From NCBI GenBank assembly GCA_022925895.1, contig JAKSYS010000385.1, positions 1 to 58,553 of the forward strand: a stretch of DNA of 58,553 nt, read 5' to 3'. The notes under the pieces were generated by a model. The model ran no database searches. It saw nothing but the letters and a program-made list of their open reading frames with translations, and had not been told where the DNA came from. The DNA comes from Fragilaria crotonensis. Lineage: Eukaryota; Bacillariophyta; Fragilariophyceae; Fragilariales; Fragilariaceae. The position numbers and the translations under genes were made by a program. This document shows positions 11,091-22,748 of this stretch, piece by piece; within the stretch, counting starts at the first letter, position 1; each line of letters starts with the position of its first letter.

Positions 11091-11785
11091 CGTCACCTTC
11101 AGTCCTTCAGTGTTTGCCAAGCGCTTGTCTTTGGTCAGACCTACTAATACACATATACATATACATAGGGCGTGCGTTGGTCTAATTACCGTTAACTATG
11201 TTCTGACCTGCAGCACTGCAGCACAAAAAATGCGTAAACTTGTTACGACACGACGTATCATCGCTGTACCATGTACTTGAGTCATGTACTGGAGTCCTGT
11301 GTCCGGAGTCCGGAGTATGCATACGTCCCGTACATTATACCCAAAATCCCATATAATGCGTGTTTTGGGTAAGAGTACCGCATCTGTTCATACAGTACGT
11401 ACGGGTGTATACTCCGGTTCTGTGATGGGCTCCGCCAAGAATAATCAATCCGTCCGAATTAATGACTGAAGACCTGATGACTGACGATCAAGAGGCAAAA
11501 AAGCAATGCACCTATGATACGGTACAGTAGACGTAAAGGAAACCATTAATTATTTTTTTGAAGAGCACCTTGGCTCCTTCAGAAGGCGAGAGTGTCACCG
11601 TTGTTGGTCGATTCGCCTGCGGCGTTGGTGCTGCGTCCGACGATGCGGCGGTACATGAAAGCGCACGCCGAATCCCTTGGGTAAGATTAGGGCTAATTGG
11701 TGACCTTAGCTTGGTCGTTGTACTGGAAATACGCCTGTGCTAGAGGGTCGATCAAGAGCCTGTGAGCTTCGTCCGCTCCGACTTT
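11091..11785. other. intergenic region between two glycosyltransferase genes
   Basis: About 700 bp hold no supported gene. It contains AT-rich and GTAC-rich tracts near 11270-11420. On the minus strand, directly after the GT92-like stop codon, the same frame stays open for about 30 more codons (see findings). Confidence 0.5.
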
Positions 11786-13223
11786 TCAATGAACAACAAT
11801 CCATGGCCTGATATCGTCGTCAATGACCTTCGGCTCAATGTTTCTTTCTATAAATCTTTCGACCGTCATTTTCGCTCGGCGATCGGCGGCGCGTTCGATA
11901 AACGATTCCCACGTGCCAGTGCGGTAGTGATGGAGACGAAAGATCGATGAGATGTAATCCTTTCCACTCCCCGAATAACCGTTCGTCCCGCACAACAGCT
12001 TGTTGGGAACATGCACATTAATGTTGGTCTCCATGGTATAGTCCTCCAACACCCCCTGACTGACATCAATCATTGTCTTCGAGAACGAGCCTTCTCGGGG
12101 ACCGGCTTTCCGATGTCGTAGGGTCATCAAGTGGTATGGATTTACGTCCGCTGGTACCCCCTGGAAGACTTTATCTCTGCTGGACTCGTAAGAGGTAAAC
12201 TGTATCCCAGGGAAGATAATGCACTTTGTTCTGAGTTTCTCCTGATGAATGAAATCTGCAATTGTGGCCCTCAGTTCCAAAGATGGCAATCTCTCTCGGA
12301 ACGGCGCTATCCTTTTTCTTTCCTTGTCAATATCTTCCTTGTCTACGCCTCGTTTAAGTGAATCATAGACTTTGGTATCTTCTTGTTTGTGATGCTTGTA
12401 GTTGAAAAGCAGAAATTCATCCGAGTCGGTAAGGATGGTCCAATCCATTCCACGTTCTTTCATGTATCTCATGCAATGAACGCAAAAGTAGTTTTGGCGT
12501 CGCTTGTGCACTTGTCCAGCGTAAACCTCTGGCCATTTCTCGGTATACCACTTCATGAGCTTTCCATCGGGCTGCCGGATGTTCCTCGAGTAACCGTAAT
12601 CCCATGGCAGATCCAGCCATTCCGTGTCATTCCTATAGGCCTTGATATGGATCTTTTCTTGCCATGTTCCGAGAATCTCCATGATTCGGTCCGTCTTTTG
12701 CGAGTTGGGATCTATTGCAACCATTAAATGTGATAAGGGCAAGACAGTGTAGTGGTAGGCCAGCCATTCAAGGAGTCGAATGGTATCATCCATGATAAAG
12801 AGACAACCTGCGATCGATTTAGAAGTACGATAGATTCTGGGCAATGGTGTTTTTCTCGTCATGGGCGTAGAGTGGGGCAATTCTTCATAAAGAAGATTTT
12901 TCTGATGAAGAACATCCTGTTGAACAATATTCTGCGGAATACCGTGCTGCGTTAGTAGCTTTCGTGTTTGTTGGTACTACTCTGCCGACTGACTGCTCCA
13001 TGGGTGACTTGCGGACGCTGAAAAGGTTGCCGTTGTGTCTCCGCTTCTCAAGGCCTTCAATCGACGCGGGTTTCGTTTACTGGCGACCAAAACGGATGAT
13101 ACATCAAGTACAGAATCTTCGTATTCCGAAATTACTTGCACCCAAAGATATTCCGACCCCGAATGCCAGGTAGACCAAGGTGATCTTAGCCAAACGCCGT
13201 CGCTTCGGAGTTATTGATCGCAT
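11786..13223 (-). CDS. GT92-like (DUF23-type) glycosyltransferase, type II membrane protein
   Basis: Proposed start is ATG 13223: a basic head, then one hydrophobic segment (ITLVYLAFGVGISLGA), which is a Golgi-type signal anchor. A low-complexity Ser/Ala stem follows, and a frame break between about 13105 and 12880 separates it from the catalytic part. The catalytic frame (12877-11786) has GCLFIMDDTIRLLEWLAYHY, the putative DxD motif in ILTDSDEFLLFN (near 12415), and late HHYRTGTWESFIERAADRR, the usual order in GT92-like proteins. These transfer sugars, often galactose, onto glycans; the exact activity here is not inferable. The frame closes with TGA after WIVVH, but continues open beyond it, so the true C-terminus may be longer. 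The neighbouring minus-strand gene is also a Golgi-type transferase. Confidence 0.75.
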
Positions 13224-14340
13224 TCTTGATGTCGCAAGGTATTGTGGGTCGAAGGATCGGTCTCGTTCCACAAGATGTGCCCTTCGATTGCGATCGTTCA
13301 AGCGTACTTCTACCAGGTATGATACTACGCATGCTCTCGTTCTCTTCAGTAAGCAAGATGCTGGGTCCAACGACTCACCCATTTAAAACACCGATCACGA
13401 CAGCCCAGTATACATTTATTAAAGTAGATATGTATGAATATGAGTATTAAAAAGTATACATTTATTCATATGTAAATTTTTGTATGTACCCATGCGTATT
13501 CCTAGGTAGAATAACGACTGTGTTCATCCATATCATCCGTACTACAGTTTTTAGTTTTACAGTTTGAGAAATCTGCGTAGGAGTATGTACTGGGTATGCA
13601 AAGTTTATGCAGTTCAATCAATTTTTGTGTGTATCATTCATTTGAAAGCATCTTAGATTCTACCATATGCATACTTGATGCAAGCCATCGATTTATTTAG
13701 ATGACATTGGCATGGTGACACCCATACATACGGTTTTTACGTTATTGTTCAAAAACACAGAATGGCCCGCCCAACCGCCCCACCGCCACCACCGCCGACG
13801 GACTCGATTTCCACTCACCTCTAGTGGACTACTAGTACCCAATCTCCAGTACTTGTAGGTCCTGAATCCTGAATCAGCAGGTACAAGTACTTGTACCTGG
13901 TACCTGGTACTAGTACCTTGGATACGATTAGCTGCCACATACTCGGACCACCAGATGCCAAACGTTGTTCCCGCATTAACGGTGACGTAAACGACGGTTG
14001 CAATCTGTATCGATGACTCGTCGGAGTCGATCAGATACCGAAACTACGGTTGGTACTACTGTAAATGGAACCTCGTAACAACTCCAGCACCATATCATAC
14101 AGAATACAAGTACCAGTACTACTGTACTGTAGTCCTAATTCCGAATCAATACAAATTAGTACAGTATGTACCAATACTCTTGTACGTCCAGATCGTATAC
14201 ATATGATACCTATCCTGCTGTTGTGCTGTACTGGTACTCAGGAACCTGGTACTGGTACTGCTACTGGTATCATCAGCAAGTAGTGCATACGTGCATACCG
14301 CACACTGTTGTATGGTACTACTAGCTAAACTCACGTCAAC
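13224..14340. other. intergenic, GTAC-palindrome-rich tract
   Basis: No gene is supported. Between about 13840 and 14290 the sequence is dense in GTAC tetramers, often paired as GTACnnGTAC or ACTAGTAC, giving many short hairpins. Similar tracts recur at other gene boundaries in the window. Confidence 0.6.
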
Positions 14341-16560
14341 GACGTGTGATAGTGCACTGATAGTAATATGCCAAAGCATGCAATAAAGCAGTGCACACTC
14401 GCAACTCCTCCACAAATGCCCTTTCCCAAAGATCAACACTGCAAAGAAACAGCAGTTACTGCATGTTGGGTGATAGTAGATGGCGTAGTAGATTGGTGGT
14501 GTCTGGGCCTTCTGACATGACACTGTGTTTGTCAAGCTCATGATTATGATGAGCATGTGGTCCAGGCTGTCAAAGTCCAAAGTGCTTGAGGAACACAAAT
14601 CAAAGTGTAAACGCAGGAGTGCCTGTTATGCAGGCACCGTAGACACAGAGTTACTCAAGAGTAGTGTCAATGTGGAGTAAACAAACACACAATGCATCAG
14701 TGCATGATCTAGCATCATCAATCATAGATGAGCAAGGTCTGTAAGTACATTGATGATTATGACATGGTCAAAGGACAATACAAAGTTTGGTATAGATTAA
14801 ACACTTATTCAATTAACTCTCAATCTCTCCATCAGTCACCAGATGATTTGTTATGTTTTGTAGTTCACAGGTCATCTGTATGATCCCAATAACAAGGATG
14901 ATGCAAACTTCTGGCAGGTGGAGGGGAGGACAAAATGGGGTTGTGAAGTCACCGGGGCATAAAGCAGCATCCACATAAATGTGATCTTCATGCTGCACTT
15001 CTGCTCTTTCTTTATTGTGCTGTTGCACTTCTGAGAAGCGTGAATGCCTGTTGTGGTCAAGTAGACTTGTGAATGCAGGAGCAATCTTGAAGGTGCTGGA
15101 TGTGAAACCATACTGGCTGATGCCCTAGCTGATTCGCTCATGATCTGTTCCTAGCACAAGAACTGTTGCGCCTTGCTTCGAGAGGCTTGCCAACACTGAC
15201 ATCTACAGACAGTCTGATGGAGCCCAGAATCCATGATGGATGTTCTCAATCTAGACCTAATGTCCTGAATGTTGTTCTTGTTGATGTTGTCAGCACAACG
15301 TGGCACTGGTAGGAATCAACAGAATGACTGACTGTACCCAGCAGCCAGTCTCACATCATAGTTTTCAATATGAGGCTTGCTTCAATAACAACAAGACCAA
15401 AGGCACATGTTATGCTCCTCATGATCCATCCATGCCATACTGTGCCAAAATTTTGCATTTCTCTGGATTCAATTTGTGCATCAAGCTTATCCTAAAGGGG
15501 AGACAATTTAGGTCTTCAGCATCTCATCTAAACAGTCAGTGGCAGAGAAATGGCAATAGACTTGAGTCAACAAAACGGAAAAGGGTTGTCGGGTCCATGT
15601 TCAGAACTAATCATTTAATGGTTGCTGGCTGTTGGGTGCATTTGGCTATGTTGGGATGAACTGATGTAATGAAATCCAAAAATCTTTGCCATTTCTTGCG
15701 ACTTATAGCTAGTCTTAAGTCACCAACACATTTCTGATGGAAACCAAGATTTGCAAGGTGCTCTTTCTTCTGTTCTTTGTAAAACAGGGACATGGTGTAT
15801 TGTTTACTTGGCTACTACACCTGCACTGTTTGGTATGCCTTGTCAGCAGTGAATTGAGGTTTTGATCCCCAAGAAAAGCTAAAAAAGAACCTACTATTAA
15901 TTCACTAGTATCCCCCATTTATGTGAATGGGCTGGGGAGAGATACAAATCTGGCCCTTGAGTAAAGTACTGGCTGGAATGTTGTTAAGATTCAAATTAGT
16001 TCAAATGCATTTATATCTATATTTGAAAACACTGTACTGAGTTAACAAGACCAAGAACCAAACCAACACCTAAATGAAGGCTTCCTTCACATAGTTTAAA
16101 GAAACATCTCGTCATCAATTAACTTTCTAGAGGCAGAAGGATTGATGCCTTTCCAGCATGCAAAGAATTACAATGTGCACCACCAGGATTTTCCAATTGA
16201 TGCCTTGCCGTCATCCACCTCCAAACCTGCCCTAGTTGGACATCAACAAGAGTATGGCAGCATGATCTCCGTCGTGCCTATCATCATCATGCCGTTTCTG
16301 AACGTGTGTCGCCTACAGTACCTGGTACTACGAACATACGGGGAATGCATGTAGGGTAGGAGACAGTACTCCAGTACTCCAGTAGAGGACCACTACGGGT
16401 ACTACAGCGAGCGTAGAAGTCGTACCGATACCCCTGTCCATTTAACTCGCATCCTGCGCATCATCCATATCATCCACTCTTTGAACGATTGCACCTGAGG
16501 ACACATGATTAGGTGGACCTTGATTGTGTTGTTCAAGCGATCCCTCTGGCCAGATTCAGC
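14341..16560. repeat. gene-poor region with dispersed repeat
   Basis: No convincing gene is present. Open frames of 60-150 codons on both strands lack recognisable domains. The segment at about 15937-15998 (CAAATCTGGCCCTTG and the following bases) is closely matched at about 24692-24755, so this is dispersed repetitive DNA, perhaps a decayed transposon. The 5' end of the ISWI gene must lie in or just beyond the right edge. Confidence 0.5.
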
Positions 16561-16562
16561 CG

Positions 16563-19500
16563 CTAGACTTGGTTGAAGATGGTGAAATCGATCGGGCTGG
16601 GTTGCCGTCGAATCTGAGTTTTCATCCAAAAAGAAGGAGGAGATAGCCCTGCCAGGACTGCCTTTCAATTCTTTCAAAAGAACGTAGCTGATGAAGTCAA
16701 GGCGGAACTAGCGGGTCAAAAGTTTGATGTTGGTCAATTTTCCAGGCGCATGCGAGAGCGATGGGCTCAAGCGCCCGGTGAGGAGAAGGAATTCTACGAA
16801 CGATTGGCGGCCAACGATCTGATGAGGTTCAATCAAGAGTCCCATTTGGCTGATGTTGCTAGAATGGAGCAAGTAGAAAAGCTTCAAAAGGAACGAGAGC
16901 AGGTTGTTATCTTTGAAAATACCGATGGAAAGAAAAGCACTCGTCGTGGTGTGAAGAAGCTTCAACGTAAGCAAGAAAAATTGAGCCGCAAACGCATTGC
17001 CAAGGCCGATTCATCGGATTGGAATTCAGATATGGATGAGGAAGAGGAAGGGTCCTTCAGTGAACATGACGACGATTCTGAGGACAGTGACTCTCCTAAA
17101 AAGAAAAAGTCTGCACCTCCCAGAAAAGTCAGTCTTGCCATGGTGGCTATGCGAGAAAAGATGAAGCTAGAAAAAGCAGAAAAGGAAGCGTACGTCGCGG
17201 AACGACAAGAGAATTTAAGGAAGGATCGCGCACAGCAGGCAAAGCGTCGTCTTGATTTTCTGCTTAAGCAAAGTGACATTTTTTCTCATTTCGGCAGAGT
17301 CCAAGAAGAATCGTCACGATATAGTCGGAAAGCAGCCGCCGCGAAGGAAGGGTCAAGGCGAACCGACGACGAGGCTGCTGACGAAATCGATTTCGAGGAG
17401 GAGGAGCTAGAAACGACATATTTGCTGACGCAACCAACGACGCTTGGCTTCGGAAAAATGCGTGCATATCAGCTTGAGGGTCTTAATTGGATGCTTCGCC
17501 TCCAAGAAAACGGTGTGAATGGAATTTTGTGAGTTAGCAATATGTCTTCCATCTGCTGAATCAGGTTTCTCGTACTTACAACTTTGCCATTTTAGGGCCG
17601 ACGAGATGGGATTAGGCAAAACTCTTCAAAGCATTTCCGTTCTTGTCTATATGCTTGAGTATAAGGATGTTAGTGGGCCCCACTTAATTGTTGTCCCGAA
17701 ATCCACTCTGAGCAACTGGATGAATGAAATCGCCAGATGGGCACCAACCCTCAAGGCAGTCAAGTTCCATGGTAATAAGGAGGAGCGTGAGGAAATCACA
17801 AAGACACTTATGGAACCAGCTCAGAAAGACGACAATCGGACCTGGAATGTGTGTGACGACGTACGAAGTTTGCAACATCGACAAACACGTCCTGAATAAG
17901 TTTGCGTGGAACTATTTGATTATCGACGAAGCGCACCGTCTAAAGAATGAAGCGTCTACGTTCTCAACGACAATCAGAAGCTTCGAGACGCGTTATCGCT
18001 TACTCCTCACCGGGACGCCACTCCAAAACAATCTACACGAATTGTAAGTTGAAGATGCCAATCGGGATTTGTTATTTGTCCATTGTTTCTAATGATCCAA
18101 CTCGTCGGTGTTCTGCAGATGGGCACTACTTAATTTTCTCGTTCCAGATGTGTTTGCGAATGCCGAGCAATTCGACGAATGGTTCAATCTCGATATTGAC
18201 GACGCCGACGAGAAGAACAAACTTATCATGCAGCTTCACAAGATTCTTCGACCGTTCATGCTTCGTCGACTCAAAGCGGATGTTGAGAAGAATCTCCCGC
18301 CGAAGCATGAGACAATTCTCTTCATCGGCATGAGTGCTCTGCAAAAGAAACTGTACCGCGATATCTTGTTGCGTGACTTTGATGCGCTGCAAGGGCAGGG
18401 CGCCTCTGGCAGCCGTTCAGCGTTACTGAATATCGTCATGCAACTTAGAAAATGTGCAGGTCACCCTTACCTATTTCCAGGGGTCGAAGATCGAACTTTG
18501 CCTCCGTTGGGCGAGCACTTAGTTCAGAATTGTGGCAAGATGGTGCTTTTGGATAAACTGCTAAAACGCTTGAAAGAGCGCGGCCACCGAGTGCTCGTGT
18601 TCACGCAGATGACTCGCATACTCGATATTATGGAAGACTACATGGTTATGCGTCAGTATCAATATTGCCGTATTGACGGGAATACTAACCACGAGTTGAG
18701 AGAAGAGTATATTGATGCCTACAATGCTCCTAATTCAGAGAAATTCGTGTTTTTGCTCTCGACTAGGGCAGGTGGCCTCGGTATCAACCTGCAAAGTGCA
18801 GACATCGTCATTCTGTACGACTCCGATTGGAACCCACAAGCCGACTTACAAGCACAAGATCGCGCGCATCGAATCGGTCAGAAGCGAGAGGTTCAGGTCT
18901 TTAGATTCGTCACTGAGCACACTATCGAGGAAAAGGTAGTCGAGCGAGCTCAGCAGAAGCTGAAGCTTGATGCGATGGTTGTTCAACAGGGTCGATTGAA
19001 GGATAAAGACAAGCTTTCAAGAGACGAGCTCCTTGAAGCTGTTCGCTTTGGTGCCGACAAAGTCTTCAAATCGAAGGATTCGTCAATCACCGATGACGAC
19101 ATCGATCTGATTCTAAGCGCGGGCAAGCAAAAAACCCAAGAACTCAATGAGAAACTCAAGAACGCTGAAAAAGGTGACATGTTGGATTTCAAGCTAGACG
19201 GACAGATGTCAGCTCAGACATACGAGGGTGTTGACTATTCAAAGGCTGCCCAGATGCAAATCGAACTGTTGGGCATAATGGATATCGGAAAGCGTGAACG
19301 ACGAACAGTTGCCTATAACGAGAATCAGCTGTATCAGCAGCAGATTGCTGCTATACAGGGCTCGAAAAAGAAAGAGAAGACGAAGCAGTTTAAGCTTCCT
19401 AAGGAGCTGCGGCTTCCACGGATGGAGGAATGGCAAATGTTTAACAGAGCTGCTCTCCATAAAATTCAAGAGGAAGAAGAAGCCGCGTTCAAGGCTCTTC

Positions 19501-21257
19501 CAGAGGACGTTCAGAAGCGGGCTACTCAGAAGGTTCAACCTCAAAGCGAGGCGACCGAAGCGACCGAAAGTGACGACGTCGAGGAAGCGAATGAACCCTT
19601 TGTCCTACCTCCGCTCCTCAGTGAAGAGCGACAAGCCGAGAAGCAAATGCTGCTATCTGATGGTTTCTCGAATTGGTCGAGGCAACACTATTCCGCCTTC
19701 ATACGAGGTAGCGCAAAGTATGGAAGGGATAGACTTGACAAGGTGTCCATTGAGGTCGGAAAACCAATTGACGAAGTGAAGACGTTTGCGGAGGCATTTT
19801 GGGATCAAAACGTAGGAAGGGCACGTTTCTCGGAGCATGAATACGAGCGAGTCGTCAAGCTTATCGAGCGAGGCGAGAAAAAAATGGAAGACATCAAAGG
19901 AATTGTTCGAGGAACGCGCATACTCATCTCTATCTTCGACAATCCATGGGAAGAATTGGAGTTCACGTTCGTCAACGCGAAGGACAAAATGTTTTCGGCC
20001 GACGAAGACCGTCACTTGCTCTGTTGGGCTCACAAGGTAAATATTACTGCAGATCGGGTATTCTTGAGTGCACAAATTCACACCATTTGCTTTTCCTCGC
20101 AGTTCGGTTATGGTCAGTGGGAGGCGGTCAAGATGGCCATCCGTCGAAGCCCCAGCTTTCGTTTTGATTACTTTTTGAAGAGCCTCCCCACCGAGTTGGT
20201 TGGTCGTCGTTGTGAGCAACTTATGAAGGCAGCTGAGAAGGAAGTTGAGCATCTCGAGAAGGCGATTCGGGAGGATGCCGGTATGGTCAGTGAACTGGGG
20301 CAGAAAGAGGCTGACCAAACGCCTGTCGAAATTCCTAACTTCAAAGTATTGAGGCGCGATGGAGAAAGAAAGAGCAGGAAGAAGCCGAGCTGAAACAGGT
20401 GAACTTGAATCCAAGGTGGAGGAGATCGAGGCACAAATGCGCGAGGTGCAAGAACATGAAGATGCTTAATCAGTATACTCGAGAAGCAAATAGCAACATG
20501 ACATCCATGTCCGCCGAGTTTCCGGAGGAGTTATTGAGCGATCTTGCGAACTTAGTTGCTCAGGTGGCCCGCTGGGGATTGTTGGCGTTGCTAACAAATT
20601 CCTCCTTGATCGTCAAGGATCAATCAGCAGGCGGAAGGTTGTTGCCAAAATCGAGGAAATCGCTCATAAAGAAAAACGCGAAGAAGAAGGCGACACGCAC
20701 GCCACCTGGTATATTCGTAGTAGCACACATCTGCTTGACGTTGACACCGTCAAATGGCTTCGACAGATGAAGGAAGAAAAGCTGAAACAAATTGAAGACC
20801 GCAAAGATCAGAGCAGAGCACCTGAAGATCCCAGCTCCATGACAGGTGCACCAGGACCGGGAGGGGAATTCCTCGAGTTCCCTGAGTATGATGGAGAAGA
20901 GGAGCCGATGCCTATCAAGAAAGCATTCACTCTGTTTTGTGGTTCTGTCAGAAAGCAGGTGAAAGGCTCCCTGCCACCAGAGAAGCGCAAAAACAAAGAG
21001 CTTGTGCACCGTATTCTGCGAGAACGCTGGGGCGCCTTTCCGACGATGAGCAGCTGTATTGGACTCAAATGGAAGAATGGGGCAAGATTCGATTTGATCG
21101 GGACATGGCACTCTTCGAGAAGCTTCGATCCGGCAAACTACCCGGTAGGAGAGGGTCCCCGCCGCCGAAGCGTTTCCGCGAAGCTCCGCCACGGATGTTA
21201 CTGTCCCATCAATTCCGAAAAAACGGAAGAATTCTTAGTAAAGGTGTTCTTTTTTAA
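16563..21257 (+). CDS. ISWI: ISWI-family chromatin-remodelling ATPase with HMG-box-like ends
   Basis: This is a nuclear ATP-dependent nucleosome-sliding enzyme. Order seen: an HMG-box-like segment ([14 protein letters not shown]...[19 protein letters not shown]) at about 16650-16850; a charged region; SNF2 helicase with ADEMGLGKT (17597-17623), DEAH (17925-17936), [11 protein letters not shown] and, at about 18840, the [11 protein letters not shown] block; HAND ([18 protein letters not shown]); SANT (19680-19830); SLIDE ([19 protein letters not shown], 20103-20270); coiled coil; a WH-like block; and a second HMG-box-like stretch at 20910-21130. Introns are 17529-17595, 18044-18118 and 20037-20102. 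Breaks at about 16626, 17850, 20360-20400, 20555 and 21035 mostly look like missing homopolymer or dinucleotide units. The start codon is unresolved. A stop after EHEDA (20467) could instead end ISWI there and make the last 800 bp a separate gene. Confidence 0.88.
17529..17595 (+). other. GT-AG intron, 67 nt, in ISWI
   Basis: Donor GTGAGT, acceptor TTTTAG. Splicing joins NGIL to ADEMGLGKT, rebuilding the Walker A region exactly. Confidence 0.9.
18044..18118 (+). other. GT-AG intron, 75 nt, in ISWI
   Basis: Donor GTAAGT, acceptor CTGCAG. Splicing joins LQNNLHEL to [12 protein letters not shown] in frame, as expected for SNF2 proteins. Confidence 0.9.
20037..20102 (+). other. GT-AG intron, 66 nt, in ISWI, frame-neutral
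   Basis: Donor GTAAAT, acceptor CTCGCAG. It lies between CWAHK and FGYGQWEAV in the SLIDE domain. It is a multiple of three and lacks stops, so retention would insert 22 residues without breaking the frame. Family alignment favours removal. Confidence 0.75.
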
Positions 21258-21279
21258 GTTGAATACTCTACTCTACCCT

Positions 21280-22748
21280 CTAGTCCGATTCCAAACCAAA
21301 TTCCATGTCAATGCTGGATCGATGTCGCAACAGCGCAGCTTTCTCAGTTTGAGAATTTCGCGTCAGATATCTACCAAAAATCGGGATCCTGGCCAAAAAG
21401 GCAGCCCCCTCGTTATCTTGACCAGATAACTTTGGCCTTTCGATTGGCTTCTCGCCAGCACTTTGCTGCTGCTGTTGTTCTTTTTGCCCTGTCTTTCGCT
21501 TGCTGAGAGTTTTCATCATGAGACCGGTCATGAAGAGACATACGCCCACCACATGTTCCAGGGTGCAATCGTTGTTAAAAACGGCCAAACTCAAAAGAGT
21601 GTGGTGGCCTTACGACCGGTCGAGGTCAAAGCCATACTGAGAGCACCAAATCGCTTGGTGATGGCTCCCAGACACGAAGCGCCCATAATCCCGGTCGTTC
21701 CAAACAGAAACAAAGCCATGGCTTTGCGAGTAATAGTCCACGTTGGATTAACGATTTCGCCCTGAGACTCAATTTCAGTGACTGTTCCAGGTCGAAAGAA
21801 GAAGTATTCGATTCCGGAAACAATTCATTCTGCCAGTGAGCAGCGACAACCGTAGCGATCAGCGATACAAAATAAAGTTTGGAATGAAATTCATCTTGGG
21901 TCAATTGGTGTTCCTCCATCATTTGCTCGGACCAGTTGTTGAGGTGCCATCACAAAAGAGAGAGAGGGTCTGCAGAGGAAGCACGGAGGGTCAGAACGAG
22001 AAATATTGCTTTTGCGCCACCGAATTCATCCAACCAACTTCAAGCGCACATACCAACAAAGCAACACCAACAGGATGAAAGACGGCGGCCGACGACGAAT
22101 CTGCATGCAAAAGATAAGCAATCCAATGACGAGAGTAAAAACAGCGGCATAGTCTCGCAGTTTGTACTTCTTTTTACGAATCAGTACTCCCATGAACATG
22201 GTAAAGACGACACGACAACTCTTGATGAGGGTTTTCGCGGGGTAGTTCAAATACATCATAGCTGAGTTCGTGACAGCCAAGTCAAAGGCACGGAGGATGG
22301 AAAGGGCGATAAACTTCCCGGTTGGGACGAGGATTGGGGTTTGACGCGAAGTTTTGATGGCAGCCCGATTGAGCCGCGCTAGAAGGCTGGCCCAAAAGGC
22401 GTATCCAGCAAATTGGCAGACAGCGAGGAAGATGGCGAACTTTCGACCTGCAATGTGAACAGAAAGGAGTTCTTGAAGAAAACCATACAACACATTGAAC
22501 GAAAACACTCCAACACAGCAAATTGAGAACTGGACGTCAGGTGAGTATTCGGATAAATCTCGACCAAAGAGATGCACTTGAGGTTCTCCAAATCCTCCTC
22601 GTGGTACGACATCCTTTCCACTTTCCAATTCTAAAACTGGCTTCGTGTCGTCATTCTTCCGATTAACGAGCCCTCTGGTGGCCTCACCGTGTTTTGAACT
22701 TGAAGAAAATGATACACCAGAATGAACATCGTCCAATTGTGGCGGCAT
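21280..22748 (-). CDS. SLC35B/UAA-type transporter, probably PAPS (nucleotide-sulfate) transporter
   Basis: This is a Golgi or ER multipass antiporter of the drug/metabolite superfamily. From ATG 22748 a hydrophilic head of about 75 residues precedes the first membrane segments. The pattern VLYGFLQELL, then SAMMYLNYPAKTLIKSCRVVFTMFMGVLIRKKKY, matches SLC35B2/B3 3'-phosphoadenosine-5'-phosphosulfate transporters better than other nucleotide-sugar carriers. An 84-nt intron (22053-21970) is inferred. The second half has LTQDEFHSKLYFVSLIA, ITRKAMALFLFGTTG and LTSTGRKATTLL, again family-like. Three frame breaks at about 21936, 21795 and 21594 would each be cured by one extra base in a short A or T run. 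The tail is Gln/Lys-rich. The gene is tail-to-tail with ISWI, with 22 bp between the stops. Substrate assignment is inference. Confidence 0.78.
21970..22053 (-). other. inferred GT-AG intron, 84 nt, in the transporter gene
   Basis: Donor GTATGTGCGC and acceptor CCTCTGCAG on the minus strand. Without removal the frame stops shortly afterwards. With removal, a membrane segment continues towards the LTQDEF block. Confidence 0.6.

Noticed and set aside
11786-11788. Reassigned stop codon (alternative genetic code)
   Set aside because: Clean genes in the window end normally at TAA, TAG and TGA, so a single open frame after a TGA is not evidence for a changed code.
15300-15793. Possible piggyBac-like transposase pieces
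   Set aside because: A few Cys/His and Lys/Trp patterns suggested it, but no catalytic Asp blocks or inverted ends could be found.
19653-20414. 253-codon minus-strand frame antisense to ISWI
   Set aside because: The plus strand has clear SANT and SLIDE coding here; the antisense frame is a shadow.
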